Assembly (NCBI GenBank): GCA_963383645.1
Contig: OY726558.1
Location: 180,689,634-180,753,633 of the forward strand
Length of the DNA stretch: 64,000 nt
Reading direction: 5' to 3'
From: Muscardinus avellanarius
Lineage: Eukaryota; Chordata; Mammalia; Rodentia; Gliridae
Shown one piece after another: positions 9,953-21,515 of the stretch. Within the stretch, counting starts at the first letter, position 1, and each line of letters starts with the position of its first letter. The notes beneath the pieces were generated by a model that saw only the letters and a list, made by a program, of their open reading frames with translations, did not search any database and was not told the DNA's origin. Position numbers and translations under genes: made by a program.

Positions 9953-11203
9953 TATATACATGGGTATTCATATAGTACTGTAGTTCCCTGATTTCAACTC
10001 CTTTAGAAAGATACCCAGGAGTGATATAGCCAGATCATATGTTGGATCCATTCTCAGTTTTCTGAGAAATCTCCACACAGATCTCCATAGTGGCTGAACC
10101 AGTTTGCACTTCCACCAAACCCCACTTGTTAATTCTTGCTTTAATTACTGCGCTTTGAAGGTCTTGTTGAGAAAGTTACTGCCTGTGCCTATATGTTGGG
10201 GTGTTTAGCCTATGCCCTCATCTAATAACTGCAGTCTCTGGTTTAATTTCTAAGTCTTTAAACTATCTTGAATTGATTCCTGTGTACAGTGAGAGGTGAA
10301 GATTCAGTTTCATCTTTCTACAAATGGATATCCAGCTCACCCAGCAACATTTGTTGAAAAGGCTGTCTTTTCTTCAGGGTATGAGTTTGACTCCTTTGTC
10401 AAAGATCAATTGATTATAAGTGTGTGGGTTTCTTTCTGTATCTTATATTCTGTTCCATTGGTCTATACGCCTGTTATGCCAATACCATGTTGTGTTTACT
10501 ACTATTGGTCTGCAGTATAATTTGAAGTCAGGGATTCTGATGCCTCCTGCATGGTTCTTATTGCTGAGAATTGCTTTGGCTATTCTGAGTCTTTTCTTTA
10601 TCCATATAAAATCATAACTGATTTTTCTAGGTCTATGAAGAGTGTTGCTGGTATTTTGATAGTAACATATGCATACCCATGTTCATAGCGGCACAATTTG
10701 TATTAGCAAAAATATGAAACCAACCTAGGTCTTCATCAATAGATGAATGGATTGCAAAATTATGGGAAGTACATAAAATGGAATTCTACTCAGCAATAAA
10801 GGAGAACAAAATCATGTCATTCACAAGAAGATGAAAAGACCTGGAGAATATTATGTTAAGTGAGATCAGCCAAGTACAGAAAGAGAAGGAACATATGTTT
10901 TCTCTAATATGCCCAAACTATGGAGTATTGGCAATACTATGGAGTATTGGCAATACCAGAAGTACTCCAGATAATAGGGAGAACCTTGGCAAATCTAGAA
11001 TGGAAGGGCAGGAAAGAAAGAAGGCTAAGGTTGATTAATGGAGGAGCTACATGTAAGTATGTGTAAAAGTATGCAGGTAGCATGGTTAACCTGAACACTC
11101 ATTGTTGGGAGGGGAAGAAAGAGAAAGGATGGAGGGGGAGAGCATCTAGCACTGTTTGAATGTATGCCATTTTCAATATTATCCACATGAAAATAAAAAA
11201 AAA
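9953..11203 (+). mobile_element. 5'-inverted (twin-primed) L1 insertion with target-site duplication
   Basis: The right part (about 10665-11203) reads on the plus strand as the end of ORF2 plus the 3' UTR ('ttcatagcggcacaattt', 'gaatggattgcaaaattat', 'catggttaacctgaacactc') and ends in an A-rich tail. The left part (9953 to about 10664) is upstream ORF2 in inverted orientation, with a further internal deletion near 10120. The junction lies where both parts share 'atacccatgt'. The whole is flanked by 17-bp direct repeats, 'tagaattccagtttcac' (9936-9952) and 'tagaattgcaatttcac' (11204-11220), 15 of 17 identical. That is the signature of twin priming in one insertion. The 3' UTR carries a 19-bp tandem duplication at 10917-10954. 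No functional ORF remains. Confidence 0.88.
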
Positions 11204-11220
11204 TAGAATTGCAATTTCAC

Positions 11221-12480
11221 AGGCAAAAACTAGGGGAATCAATAGGTTCTGATAATTAATGAAAAGCTACTTAAATAATTTGAAATAAAATCAAAGCACC
11301 AGCAGAAATACAGAGAGGATACATTTCCAGACAAGGCTTGAGAGTTCTTAGGCCTATAGCTAAGCTGATCAGTGAAGTTCTTCTCCTACAAGAATACAAT
11401 CCATAAAACCAGGAGAGATGGGTGTTTTCAACATGCCTCCATCTTCCTGAGAATAGAGTAAAACTCAAGGCATAAAATGAAGCAGGAAACCATGGGCCAA
11501 CAAACGAAACAACAGAAACTAAATAAAAAATGCAAATCTACAAGCTTTTTGAAGAATTAAAAAAAAATGTTTTAAAAACATTTAACAACCTAATATATAA
11601 CAAGAAAAGTGAACAAATCTGGGATAAAAAGGAAGGAAAAAAATAAGAATCTTGTTTTAGTCTCTTTGGACTGTTGTACTCAACAGCCATAAACTGGTGT
11701 AATATAAACAATATAAACTTATTTTCTATGCTTCTGGAGGCTAGAATATTCATCTCGATATTCTAGATGAAGACACCAGCAGGTTAGATGTCTCATGAAA
11801 TCCTGTTCCATAGAGGATACATTCATGCTAAATTATCACATAGAAGAGGTTAGCTAGTACTCTGGGTCTCTGTCATAAGAACACTCAGCCTATTTGTGAG
11901 GTGTCCACTCTCAAGGACTACTCATGCTCAAATGGCCATACCTTTTAATCCATCACATTCAATATTAGAGACATAGTTAGACCAAAATTTTTCACCTTTG
12001 GGTGCCCCAAACCCATATTATTCTCAAATGAAAAGTAAATTAATCCCATTTTAGTAACTCCAAAAGAGGTTTTGTAAACAACTAATGTTATGCTGTTAGT
12101 TTAGAATGTCATCGTTTAACTGTTTCTTATGTCATTTCAATGCTAGTCATAAATAAAATGTAGAGTATACATAAATAAAATGAGAATGAAATCAAAATAT
12201 GCTAACACACACACACACACACACTCAGTGTAACACCAAAGAAAGTAATAAGAGAGAAAGAACCAAAAGAAAAAAAAGAAACAAGACACAGAGAAACAAT
12301 GCACAAAAAGGAAATAGTAAGTCATTCAAGTGGAGTAAATACTTTAAGTTTAAAAGAATTAAATTCCTCAAATAAAATTATTTGACTGAATATATAAATA
12401 AAATGCATCCAATTGTATATTGTCTGGAAGAAACTCAATCTATATCTAATAATTTATATAGGTTAAAAGTGAAAGGCTAG
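11221..12480. other. AT-rich interval with a short (AC)n
   Basis: A 20-base (AC)10 run is at 12205-12224. Nothing else is recognised. Confidence 0.5.
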
Positions 12481-12660
12481 GACGGGCATGGTGGCACACG
12501 CTTGTAATCCCCGCACTTGGGAGGCGGAGACAGGAGGGTCACGCAGGTTCGAAGCCAGCCGCACTGGGTTAAGAGAACCTGTTTCCAAATAAAAATATAA
12601 AATAGGTCTGGGAGTGTAGCCCGGAGGTAGAAGGGCTTCCAGGAACCCCTTCTATCAAAA
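12481..12660 (+). mobile_element. B1-dID SINE, young subfamily, plus strand
   Basis: The head starts 'gacgggcatggtggcacac', the Pol III B-box is intact ('ggttcgaagcc'), and the ID-like part reads 'gtctgggagtgtagcccgg' and 'gaagggcttccaggaac'. A short direct repeat 'aagtgaaa' flanks it (near 12468 and 12669). Confidence 0.9.
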
Positions 12661-12814
12661 ATCTTCCAAGTGAAAACTAAACAAAAGAGAGTAATCCTAG
12701 ATGGTTAAATATATGACAAAACAAATTAAATGAAAAATGTTATAATAAATGAAAACTGTATAAAGGTAAAATATCAATTCACTAGGAAGATGTAATAATT
12801 ACAAATATTATTAT

Positions 12815-13043
12815 TAATTAGTACTATTATCATCATTATTATTTTGGTACTGGGGATTTTACTCACGGAATCTGACTACAGGGCTATACACCTGATTTTG
12901 TTTTAAATTTTATTTTAAAAGCGGGTCTTACTAAGCCACTCAGTTTTGTTATGTTGCTAAGGGTAACCTCAACCCTGTGATCCTCTTTTCTCAAACCCCC
13001 AAGTACAGAAATTGTTGGTGTGAGCCACCGTACCATGCTAATA
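12815..13043 (-). mobile_element. B1-dID-type SINE, old, minus strand, with ATT-rich tail
   Basis: An ATT-rich tail (12815-12844) is followed by 'ggtactggggattttactca' and, further right, the reversed head 'gtgagccaccgtaccatgc'. It is heavily diverged. Confidence 0.7.
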
Positions 13044-13829
13044 AATATTTATACACTAAACACGAGAACTTCTAAATGTGAAGCACAATTTAACAGAATT
13101 GAAGGGAGAAATAGGGAGTAAACCCAATATCAGGAACAGATTAGTTAACTTTCTTTCAGCTAATCATAGATTTATCAAAGCAGGACCACTAGTGGGTCAT
13201 GCACAATAAACTCTGCTGTTTACAAAGAAGATAGAAGACTTTGTTCAGAAACTGTGGATCACAGTGTAACTTTGTTCACTCAAGGTTAAGACTGAATTGT
13301 GATAAAAATGTGGACCTAGGGTAGAAAATGCAGATTCATTACATGCACATAGAGGTAAAATTGAAATGTAGGAAAGCTGGGAGCTAGAGGAGACGGCTTA
13401 CAGTAGAGATTTACACACTGAACACCAAGAATTAAGGAAAATGATCCTGGGATCTGAAATGAGATTAGTCAGAAAAGAAAACCTCTCAATCTTATGTGGT
13501 AAGAAATAAACCTTAAAAGAGAATATTGATGCCATAGCTAAGATTACTTCTAGGATCCTGTCCAGTCTAATAAAAGCTTATTTCTTCAGAGCAAAAGAGT
13601 AATAAAAATAAAATAGATCTTGGCAATTTCCCTATTCAAAGGACAGAACTAGATTTGAGAGCCAGAATGTATCTAAAAGGTTATTTATTAATATTAACAA
13701 ACAAATGTTGACAATATTTCTTATAAATCTCAGCTAAAATATCATTTTTTACCTTTATTCAATTAGAAAATTTGAATTACAATGAATTTGATAGTCAGTT
13801 ATTCAAAACAGCTTATACTTTCATTATCT
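13044..13829. other. Interval with nothing recognised
   Basis: AT-rich sequence, no family assignable by eye. Confidence 0.5.
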
Positions 13830-14050
13830 TTTATTGGGGAGGGTACTGAGGATTGAACCTATGGGCACTCTACCTCTTATCTATACCCCCTACCCTTTCT
13901 GTTTATTTTGAAACAGTCTTGCTAAGTTGCTAAGGATCTTGCTAGTTGCTAAGGCTACTACCTGTAACTAGTTTCATACCTCAGACGTATTATTATATTT
14001 CATTCTCAGATTTCCAATCACCTGGATTAGTGTACCACCACATCCAGCAC
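13830..14050 (-). mobile_element. B1-dID-type SINE, old, minus strand
   Basis: Reversed ID-like part 'gtactgaggattgaacct', then 'gaaacagtcttgctaagttg', then reversed head 'gtgtaccaccacatccagc'. The middle contains duplicated 'gttgctaagg' blocks. Confidence 0.7.
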
Positions 14051-14266
14051 TATTTACTTATATTTACTTATCTTTGAAATGCTGAAAAAGTACTTATCTC
14101 ACTCAATATTGATGTATTAGTTACAAATATAGCTCAATAAACTTTTGTATTTCCCTAATATAGATTCCATTAACTCTAAATCTCCTCATTATGTATAACA
14201 TTAATTAAAAGAAAAAAGTACAAATAATGACAGGATAAAATTTTGAACATGTTATTTTTTTCTCCA

Positions 14267-14354
14267 TTTTTTTTTTTATGGTGCTGGAGGTCAAACTCAG
14301 GGCCTCACACATATTAGGCCAAATACTCTACCACTAAGGTCTATCCCAGCCCCC
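14267..14354 (-). mobile_element. Free-standing ID SINE, minus strand
   Basis: T run 14267-14278, then about 76 bases that on the minus strand read 'ggggctgggatagacc', 'tagtggtagagtatttggcc' and 'gaggccctgagtttgacc', the tRNA-Ala-derived ID element with A- and B-box remnants. No B1 head is attached, unlike the other SINEs here. Confidence 0.8.
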
Positions 14355-14965
14355 ATATTATATTTGTACTTTCTTCTTATGGAGAGAACTTTTCCAAGTT
14401 TACTTAAACATGGATATTTCTTATGTGCCATTCTTGTGCTAATGTAAGGAAGTAAAATATAAATTAAATAAATAAAATAAGAAATGTCTGCAATATGTTG
14501 CATTCATAGTCAATAATATTTATATTTCTCAAAAAAAAACCATATAGTCATCTTTTGGGAAATCCAGAAAAGTAGAAATTTATTGTTATCATGAAATTTT
14601 CTCTCCAGCTACTATCCCCCATCCTGAAAATTTAATGCTCCTGTGAACACCATGACAACAGTTCAACCTGCTGGCTTGTCTTCTAGATTGTAAGATGAGC
14701 TTGTTTTTTTTTTTTTTTTTTTACAGGAATGAGGGTAAATATGGAAATAATGCACAAGTAATTCCTGGCTCAACATTTTTTTTATTTTACTTAGCTGTCT
14801 GCCTGCAGATAATATAGATTCCCCTCTGTTTTCTAAGACAACACTTCATAGGCAATCCATAACGTAGAAGCCCTGAGGGGAGATAATGTATTACTGAGCC
14901 CACATATATACAGATGTATACATATTTTCAAATTTATTTTTATCTTCTTTCTTTCTTTAATATTT
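14355..14965. other. Interval with poly(T) run, nothing else recognised
   Basis: A T run at 14704-14722 could be the reversed tail of a retrocopy, but no AATAAA lies next to it. Confidence 0.45.
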
Positions 14966-15352
14966 TATTTTTACTGGGGATTGAAGACAGGGATGCTCTA
15001 TGACTGAACCATACCCCTAGCCCTTTTTATTTTTTATTTTTTAACAGAATCTTTATAACCTGCTCAGGTTGGCCTCAAACCTTCAATTTTCCTTCCTCAG
15101 CCTCTAAAATACCTGGATTAAGCCGGGCCTGGTGGCTCATGCTTGTAATCCCCGTGCTTGGGAGGCGGAGACAGGAGGATCTCGCAGGTTCGTAGCCAGC
15201 CACGCTGGTTTAAGAGACCCTGTTTCAAAAAATATAAAATAGGTCTGGGAGTGTGGCCCGGAGGTAGAAGAGCTTCCAGGAACCACAGTACCAACAAAAC
15301 AAAAACAAACAAACAAAAAAAACCTGGATTATAGGCATGTATCATTTCATGG
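14966..15352 (-). mobile_element. Old B1-dID-type SINE split by a younger SINE
   Basis: The reversed tail ('actggggattgaagacagg') and most of the reversed head ('caggttggcctcaaacctt') lie at 14966-15121. The head resumes at 15334 ('ggattataggcatgtatcat'). The gap is filled exactly by the plus-strand SINE at 15122-15323. Confidence 0.8.
15122..15323 (+). mobile_element. B1-dID SINE, young, plus strand, nested
   Basis: Head 'gccgggcctggtggctcatg', B-box 'ggttcgtagcc' (one change from the window's usual form), ID-like part 'tctgggagtgtggcccgg'. The A-rich tail 'caaaacaaaaacaaac' leads to a duplicated target 'acctggatta' (15111-15120 and 15324-15333). Confidence 0.92.
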
Positions 15353-15574
15353 AATGACTCATTTCAAATTGAAATTAATATGCTTGCTTCTTTCATAAAA
15401 TAATTTAAATATGATCAGAAAAAATCCTTCAACATTGATGAGATTAAATAACTAACTTATAAAACATTGAATGTTTTATAAGACTGTGATCAGCAGAGTA
15501 GGGGGTTACAGTTTTAAAAAAAGGAAGTTGGGTTCCCTAGTGTGTAGTGATTATCAGGTAGCAGAAATAAAACT

Positions 15575-16012
15575 GAATTAGATGTGTTTTGGTTAGATAT
15601 AAAATATCCCTTGAAGAGCTCACATATTAATATTCAGAGTTGATATACCAAGTCATGAGAGTTGTAGTCTTATTGGTGTGTAAGTCCATTGTGATGGGCT
15701 TACTGGGCAGTAATCTATGCAGTCAGGATGTGGCTAGAGAAGGAAGGCCCCTGGGGGCGAGGCCTTGGGGACTGTGCTTATCTCTTTGAATCCCCTTGCT
15801 TACTGTCTTTCTTCCAGCAGCCACGTTGTGAAAGCAGAGCCCTTCTCTCCTTCTCTTTGCCCCCTGCCACCCATGCCTTGAGATCCATAGACTTGGACCT
15901 CACATGAACTGAGTCCAAGTTTTCTCAAAAAAAAGCTGTAACCAAATGAATGTTCTTTCCTCTAAGCTGTGAGGTTAGTCTGTTGAATTATAGCATGAAC
16001 ATGTTGACAAGA
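15575..16012 (+). mobile_element. MaLR-type solo LTR (probable)
   Basis: The order of motifs follows ERVL-MaLR LTRs of the MLT1/MT type: 'gtgttttggttagatat' at the start, 'aggcccctgggggcgaggcc' in the middle, a pyrimidine-rich block, then 'cacatgaactgagtcc' and 'gctgtaaccaaatgaatgtt' near the end. No internal viral genes are attached. Confidence 0.6.
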
Positions 16013-16125
16013 TCCTTGTAAAATGTGTAGGAACAATAATGTTGTCTGACCAAAAACCATTCTAAGTTTTCAAATTTTTAATTTCCTATCTTCTATCCTT
16101 TTCTTTAACATATGATATTTAATTG

Positions 16126-16510
16126 CCTACAGTGATTTGAATGTTATTATTGTCCCTGTCAAAAATTGTGGTGAAATTTAATTGAGAATATAACAATACT
16201 GAGAAGTAGTAAGGCCATTTAGAGGTGTTTAGATCCCAGGAACTCCACCCTCATCGAGGGATGCCTGCAATTTTTATGAACATGTGTTATATCTGCACAG
16301 ATGATTATAAAGCATCTGGTCCCCCTTGTTTTTTCTCGTTCTTGCATTTGTCTGCCTTCTTTCTACTTTCTTCAATGAGTTGAAGCAGAACGAGGCCCTC
16401 AGTAGAGACAGATGCCCAGTCTTAGTCTTCATAACCTCTACAAATCTGAGACAAATGAATCTGTCTTCTTTATAAGTTACTCGTGCTGTGGTACTCTGCT
16501 ATCATAATAG
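16126..16510 (+). mobile_element. MaLR solo LTR (MST/MLT1-like)
   Basis: Recognisable in order: 'cagtgatttgaatgttatta', 'gtggtgaaatttaattgag', 'aaggccatttagaggtg', 'tccaccctcatcgagg', 'ctttataagttactcgtgc' and 'ctctgctatcataatag'. This matches the general MaLR LTR plan. An A-rich run follows the right end. Confidence 0.8.
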
Positions 16511-16875
16511 AAAACCAAAAAAAAAAAAAAACCCTTGACATTTATTATTAGGCATTTGGGAATAAAATGTAAGCATAATGAACTTAGGAAGTGTTCCAAA
16601 CAGTCCCCTTTCTAGCAGAAAACATGCCCAATTACCCAATAGACATAAAATGTTAGTTTTATTTTAATAGGAATAGAGTACTGTTGAATTGGAGACTATT
16701 ATTAGCAGTATCACTTTGTCTGAAAATATATGTATTAAGAAATGTCAATTTATTTCTTGTAAATTAATTCAATTTTTCCTAAAACCCTTAAAGCCTCCAG
16801 GCTCCTAGGAGATGCTGCTTCATTAATTCTAAGGCTATTCTGCCCTAGATTTATACTCTGGTGCGGTCACTCAGT

Positions 16876-16975
16876 CAAAGTACAATTACTGAGCATCTAT
16901 AATGAGCACTATTCCAGTTATTGCACACTCTGTAGTACAGATATTGCAGTGTACAAGCCATATGCAGTATTGATC
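16876..16975 (+). mobile_element. Possible ancient MIR/L2-type fragment
   Basis: 'ttactgagcatctataatg' followed by 'gcactattccagttatt' resembles the 'tactatgtgccaggcact' type of motif common to ancient mammalian repeats. Too short and diverged to assign. Confidence 0.25.
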
Positions 16976-18329
16976 TTACATAGACATAGCAAGAAACAAA
17001 GTTCACATCCTGAGATGTCTGGAAACAGTCCTACTCTTTTGTTTTTCCTTTGTAGAATAATGCTTTTTATATTATTACTCTCTGAACCTTCTAGTGATAT
17101 GCCCCTTTCCAACTAAATACTTAATCTTCCTCAATATTATTTTCAACGATTTTAAGATATTAAAGACAAAGTCCCTGTTCTATTTATTTTTTTCTCCAAT
17201 CAGATAACTCCCCTGAGGCAAAAAGCCAAGCTATGTGCTATGACAAAAATTATGGAAAAAGAGAAAGAAGAAAACATGGTAAGGCAGAAAAAAAAAAAAA
17301 CCACTTTACAAATGATATCTCAATGTATTACCCAGCAATGCTAGTCTAGAGATTGTCCATAAAGATTATATTTCATCTGATAACCGAAGTATAAGTTCCC
17401 AGACTCAAAACTTTTTGAAGCAGATGAAAAATATTTGTCTGAGAATCCACATACAGAAGATCTTTTATGCTCGCAGCTGAGAGGTTTTTAACTTAAAGGC
17501 AAAAAAGGTAAAAGTTTGGAATGAAGAGAAGTTAGATAGGCACTATGAAGAGGGAATTACTCCTACCAGATCGTAAAAAGCAGACTGAGCTTTATTTTTA
17601 AGAGGAATATTGAATTTTGGAAATTTATACAGCAAGGAAAAGACAAGGATTATTTGCACATTAGAAGTCTCACTTTGATTTAGACCAAACACAAAATTCT
17701 CATACCTTTCACTTTTAATGCTTGTTTCCCCTAATAGCTTTTATTGAATTATTTTCATAAAATCATTTTACTTAGAATATATATTATACTCTAATGATAG
17801 AAATTAAGTATTTTAGAAGAAGTGTTTGAGTTTTCATGTCAAATTCAGTGACTGGTAACTGTGATGAGAGTTTATTCCACACATATAAACAGGTATTATA
17901 TCCATTATTCATTTACTGTGAGAATTTGAAACATGAAAACAAAATTTAAAGTAATTAATTATACAAAATTAATAAATTTAAATTAAATACAACTTTATAA
18001 AATATTTTCTTGTTGTACTTATGAATTACCAAGTTACCCTTAAAGGAGACATTTACAAATGCCTTTTTCCCATTCTTATTAAAGTATTAAAGTAACCTTC
18101 TTTGTACAGAGGCATGCTTGTTTCAATATTCAAGATGTGAGATAAAATTCAAGGTTGCCTGCTCTCGTTTTACTTTGAGTAAAGTTTATGTGCGACCACT
18201 AAGGAACTACTACTGAGCATTAAGTTTCAAACATAGTTTTTAAGCATAAATAAAGTTCCATCAAAACTATATTTTAGGCATCATAATGGTATAGATTTAG
18301 AATGTCCGCCATCCTTCATGGAATCAAGA
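16976..18329. other. Interval with nothing recognised
   Basis: AT-rich, unique-looking sequence with a short A run near 17288. Confidence 0.5.
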
Positions 18330-18600
18330 TAGCAGTTTTGGAAGTGAGGTTTGGTTGATGGGAAGAGGTCCCTGGGGGCGTGGCATTGATGAATGTATAA
18401 AGCCTCTCCTCCTCCTGATCCCTTTCTGCTTCCACAATCCATGATGTGAAGAGCAGAGTCCATGCTCTTTTCCTCTCCACTTCCTTTCACTATGCCCTGA
18501 ACTCTGCACACCTGGCCTCACATGAACTGAACCTTTAAAATCTCCAAAAACAGTTAGCAGCAAAATTGTGTGGTCAATTTTTGGGGATTACACAAATAAG
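18330..18600 (+). mobile_element. Partial MaLR-type LTR
   Basis: 'ggtccctgggggcgtggc', 'cacaatccatgatgtgaag' and 'cacatgaactgaacc' parallel the 15575-16012 LTR in order and spacing, so the two are relatives. The 5' third is missing or unrecognisable. Confidence 0.55.
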
Positions 18601-21013
18601 AATATTGACTGAAATAGGTATTTATAATAGATATGTTTCTTCTTAAATTTTATATTTTGGGGGGCTGTTGAAATGCTCCCAGATTGTTTAAAGTTCCTGC
18701 AATGCCTTAAGTCTCTTTCTACATTATCAACTTTCCTTCCTCATCCATTTATTTTCAATCCTCTGTATTTTCCTTCCACTCACAATCTCCACCTCCACCC
18801 TGATGGAAGTCCCTGGTATTCCTAAAAACTGCCAGCTTAAAAACTCCTGGCTCCACGTTTCTGAACTTGCAGTTCATGACTTGTAGGCAATGCTTTCCTT
18901 TACAATTTGCTTCTTGACTTTCAAGTCACTCTCAAAAGCCACTTTCTTCAGGAGACACCTTTAAACCATCTACATAAAACTGCAGCAAAAACCTGCAGCA
19001 CAAGACTTTCAATCTTCATTTCCTTCCATGTTAGTCCCTTTAGAACTGATGACTTTTAAGTATACTACATCATGTCCTGGTTATTTTATTTTTTATACTA
19101 TCCTTTTGAAATGTTAATCCTGAATTCATAAAAAAATATTTCTCTGCTCATTGTTCTATCTTCAGGACTTAGTAAAATGTTTGGAAGCCATAAGGTGCTA
19201 TTCCATGGTTCTTTGTATTTGTTTTTGGGGTGCTGTATCTTTCTCTATCTTTTCGTCTCAACTTTAAATTAAAAATGAGTTTTAATATTTATGCTATATA
19301 TTTGATCCTTGACTTATTAGAATAAAATCAGAAAAATCTGTCTTAGAGTCATTTTCTTTGAATCATGTTTGGCTTATACCTACCACTTTTTTACTATTTT
19401 TACTTGTTCCACTTATTATTTATTTTTCTTTTTTTCTGTTATCCAACATTCTCTATTATTTTTAAATATTCTAATGTATATCCTATGCCTAGAGTAGTAT
19501 GTAAAAATCCTCCTCATCATTTTTGTTATTTCGTTAAGGTCATTATTTTTAGCTATCATATCATATAAACAAAAAGTAAAGACATATACACAAACAGTTA
19601 TCTTGCATTTAAAAGTACAAATTTTCTGCCAGTTGTTTGCTCTGTGATCACTTTTATCCAAGTGGATAAAACAGTTGTAAATTTATACTTATTCCAATTA
19701 ACCTCAAGATTTGTTATTATAACTGGAGTGATGTTCTTTCCAATATTCAGGCTGGAACCTGGAAGGAAGACAAAAAATTTAAAGGCATAAATATCCTTAG
19801 ATTGATTTCCAGGTAAAGAACAAACTAAATCTATGCTGTTATAAAATTCTCATTTCTCAATACTCTAAAATCTATACAACAGTAATTAGCATTATTTATA
19901 TCAATAGAAGGAGCATCTGAACAAATGAAAAATTTTAGCCAATTTTTAGAAGTTGCAAAGTGGATGGTGGACTATTATTGATGAATCAGAACAGAGAAAG
20001 TGTTGGGATAGATAGATACCTGGAGGGTACTGAGAAGAATAAGCTGAAAGGAGCCTTTGGAACCAAAGGGACTCTGGTCTTGAAGACAGCTGGCTTATCA
20101 GACAGAAAACATAAGAGGCAGAAATCAGAAATACTAACTGAAAATTTGAATGTCATTTACATAACAGTATATTATACATTCATTCACACTTCCCACCATT
20201 GCCTTTATTTAGAGATTACAGGGCAGCCAGGAATTTTCCTACCATGAAAAAAAAATACTATGCTTTTATGAAGTATTATGTAATCTCAAAGAGTGAGCTG
20301 TTATTATGGAATATGCCAACATAAGAACATTTTTCCTTATTTTGCATTTGGGTAAGCCCAAATAGAGGGGTTAGTTCCTCTCATGCTCACTTTGAAAGAA
20401 AATATTTATTATATGATATATTTTTATTATTACAAAAAGTAATGATTTAAGAGAACTATGTGTTTTCTACTTTGTGCCAGTATTTTTCTAAAGAAGAATC
20501 TCATGAAAAAACAAAACATTCATGTGACATTAGAAAAAAAGCCAGAAACTAAAGGTAATACACCTGTATTAAAAAGTAACAAAAGTTGATATAAAATTAG
20601 AAAGTTAGATACAGGATAAACAGAAACAATATTTTAAATATAAAATGTAAATGCTTGAAAAATTTATAGAGATCTTGAATTTATTTTCATAAGAATTATA
20701 TAAAATTGAAAAAGTTAAGAATCAAAGATTTTGGAAACAATAAAACATTTTCTGTGTTAAAATACAATTTAGTTATAGAAAGACTTATTTTGTAAAATAC
20801 AGTAAAATATGTAAAATATTAATGACATAAAATATATGTATACAGAGGACATTTAGTTCAAAATAAAAGGGAGAGTAAAATAAAAACATATAATATTTTC
20901 AAAGTTCTTGTTTCCAATTGTGTGTTTCCCTTTGAAATATATCTTTCTTTCTATTAAGAGTGCTTTCACAATTTACACACACAAATACACATATGTATCT
21001 TGAGTAGCTATAG

Positions 21014-21016
<3 letters not shown>
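18601..21016. other. Long AT-rich interval, nothing recognised
   Basis: Includes a 95-codon plus-strand frame at 19960-20247 and two overlapping antisense frames near 19365-19661. None shows a recognisable domain or flanking gene structure. Confidence 0.5.

Positions 21017-21050
<34 letters not shown>
21017..21050. repeat. (AC)17 microsatellite
   Basis: Uninterrupted alternating C and A, about 34 bases, not attached to a recognisable SINE tail. Confidence 0.95.
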
Positions 21051-21052
<2 letters not shown>

Positions 21053-21344
21053 TTTCTTCTCTGTAGGTGTTGATTATTTAGCTAGAGAAAGTCTATGGTA
21101 AACAATGTGGGTTGATATACCCCTTAATTATTCCTAGGGGAAATGCCTGGTTGCAGAAGTTTATAACTCTTTATAGGATAATGAACTAGAAATTCCTGCA
21201 TCTCATCTGGGTATGCTAGTAGCCTCGGGGTAATTCTACTGACTGACTATATTGATCTTTGACCTACCCATTTGGAAAATATTTCCCTATTACCAGGATA
21301 TATGCCTCAGTCATATACTATTGTATAATCAGTCTATTGACAGT

Positions 21345-21515
21345 AGGTGCCTATGCGAAATTATCAATGCCAATCTTGATATCCTGTATGGGGAAGGGAA
21401 GGGAGTGGAGTGGGACCTGGGAGAAGCTCACCAAATGCTGTGCGCTTGTATGTCATTATCACTCTCAACTACATTATAAGGTATGCACCAATAAAAATAT
21501 ATTTTTAAAAGAGAA
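21345..21515 (+). mobile_element. L1 3'-UTR fragment, family with 'tataatgcaccaataaaa' end
   Basis: Shares in order with 50675-50945 and 61790-62092: 'caatgccaatcttgatatcc', 'ggggaaggga', 'ctcaccaaatgctgtg', 'actacattataagg' and 'gcaccaataaaaatat'. 5' truncated. Confidence 0.7.

Noticed and set aside
14279..14354. Possible tRNA gene
   Set aside because: It is the tRNA-derived ID SINE; it has a poly(A) tail and has lost tRNA folding.
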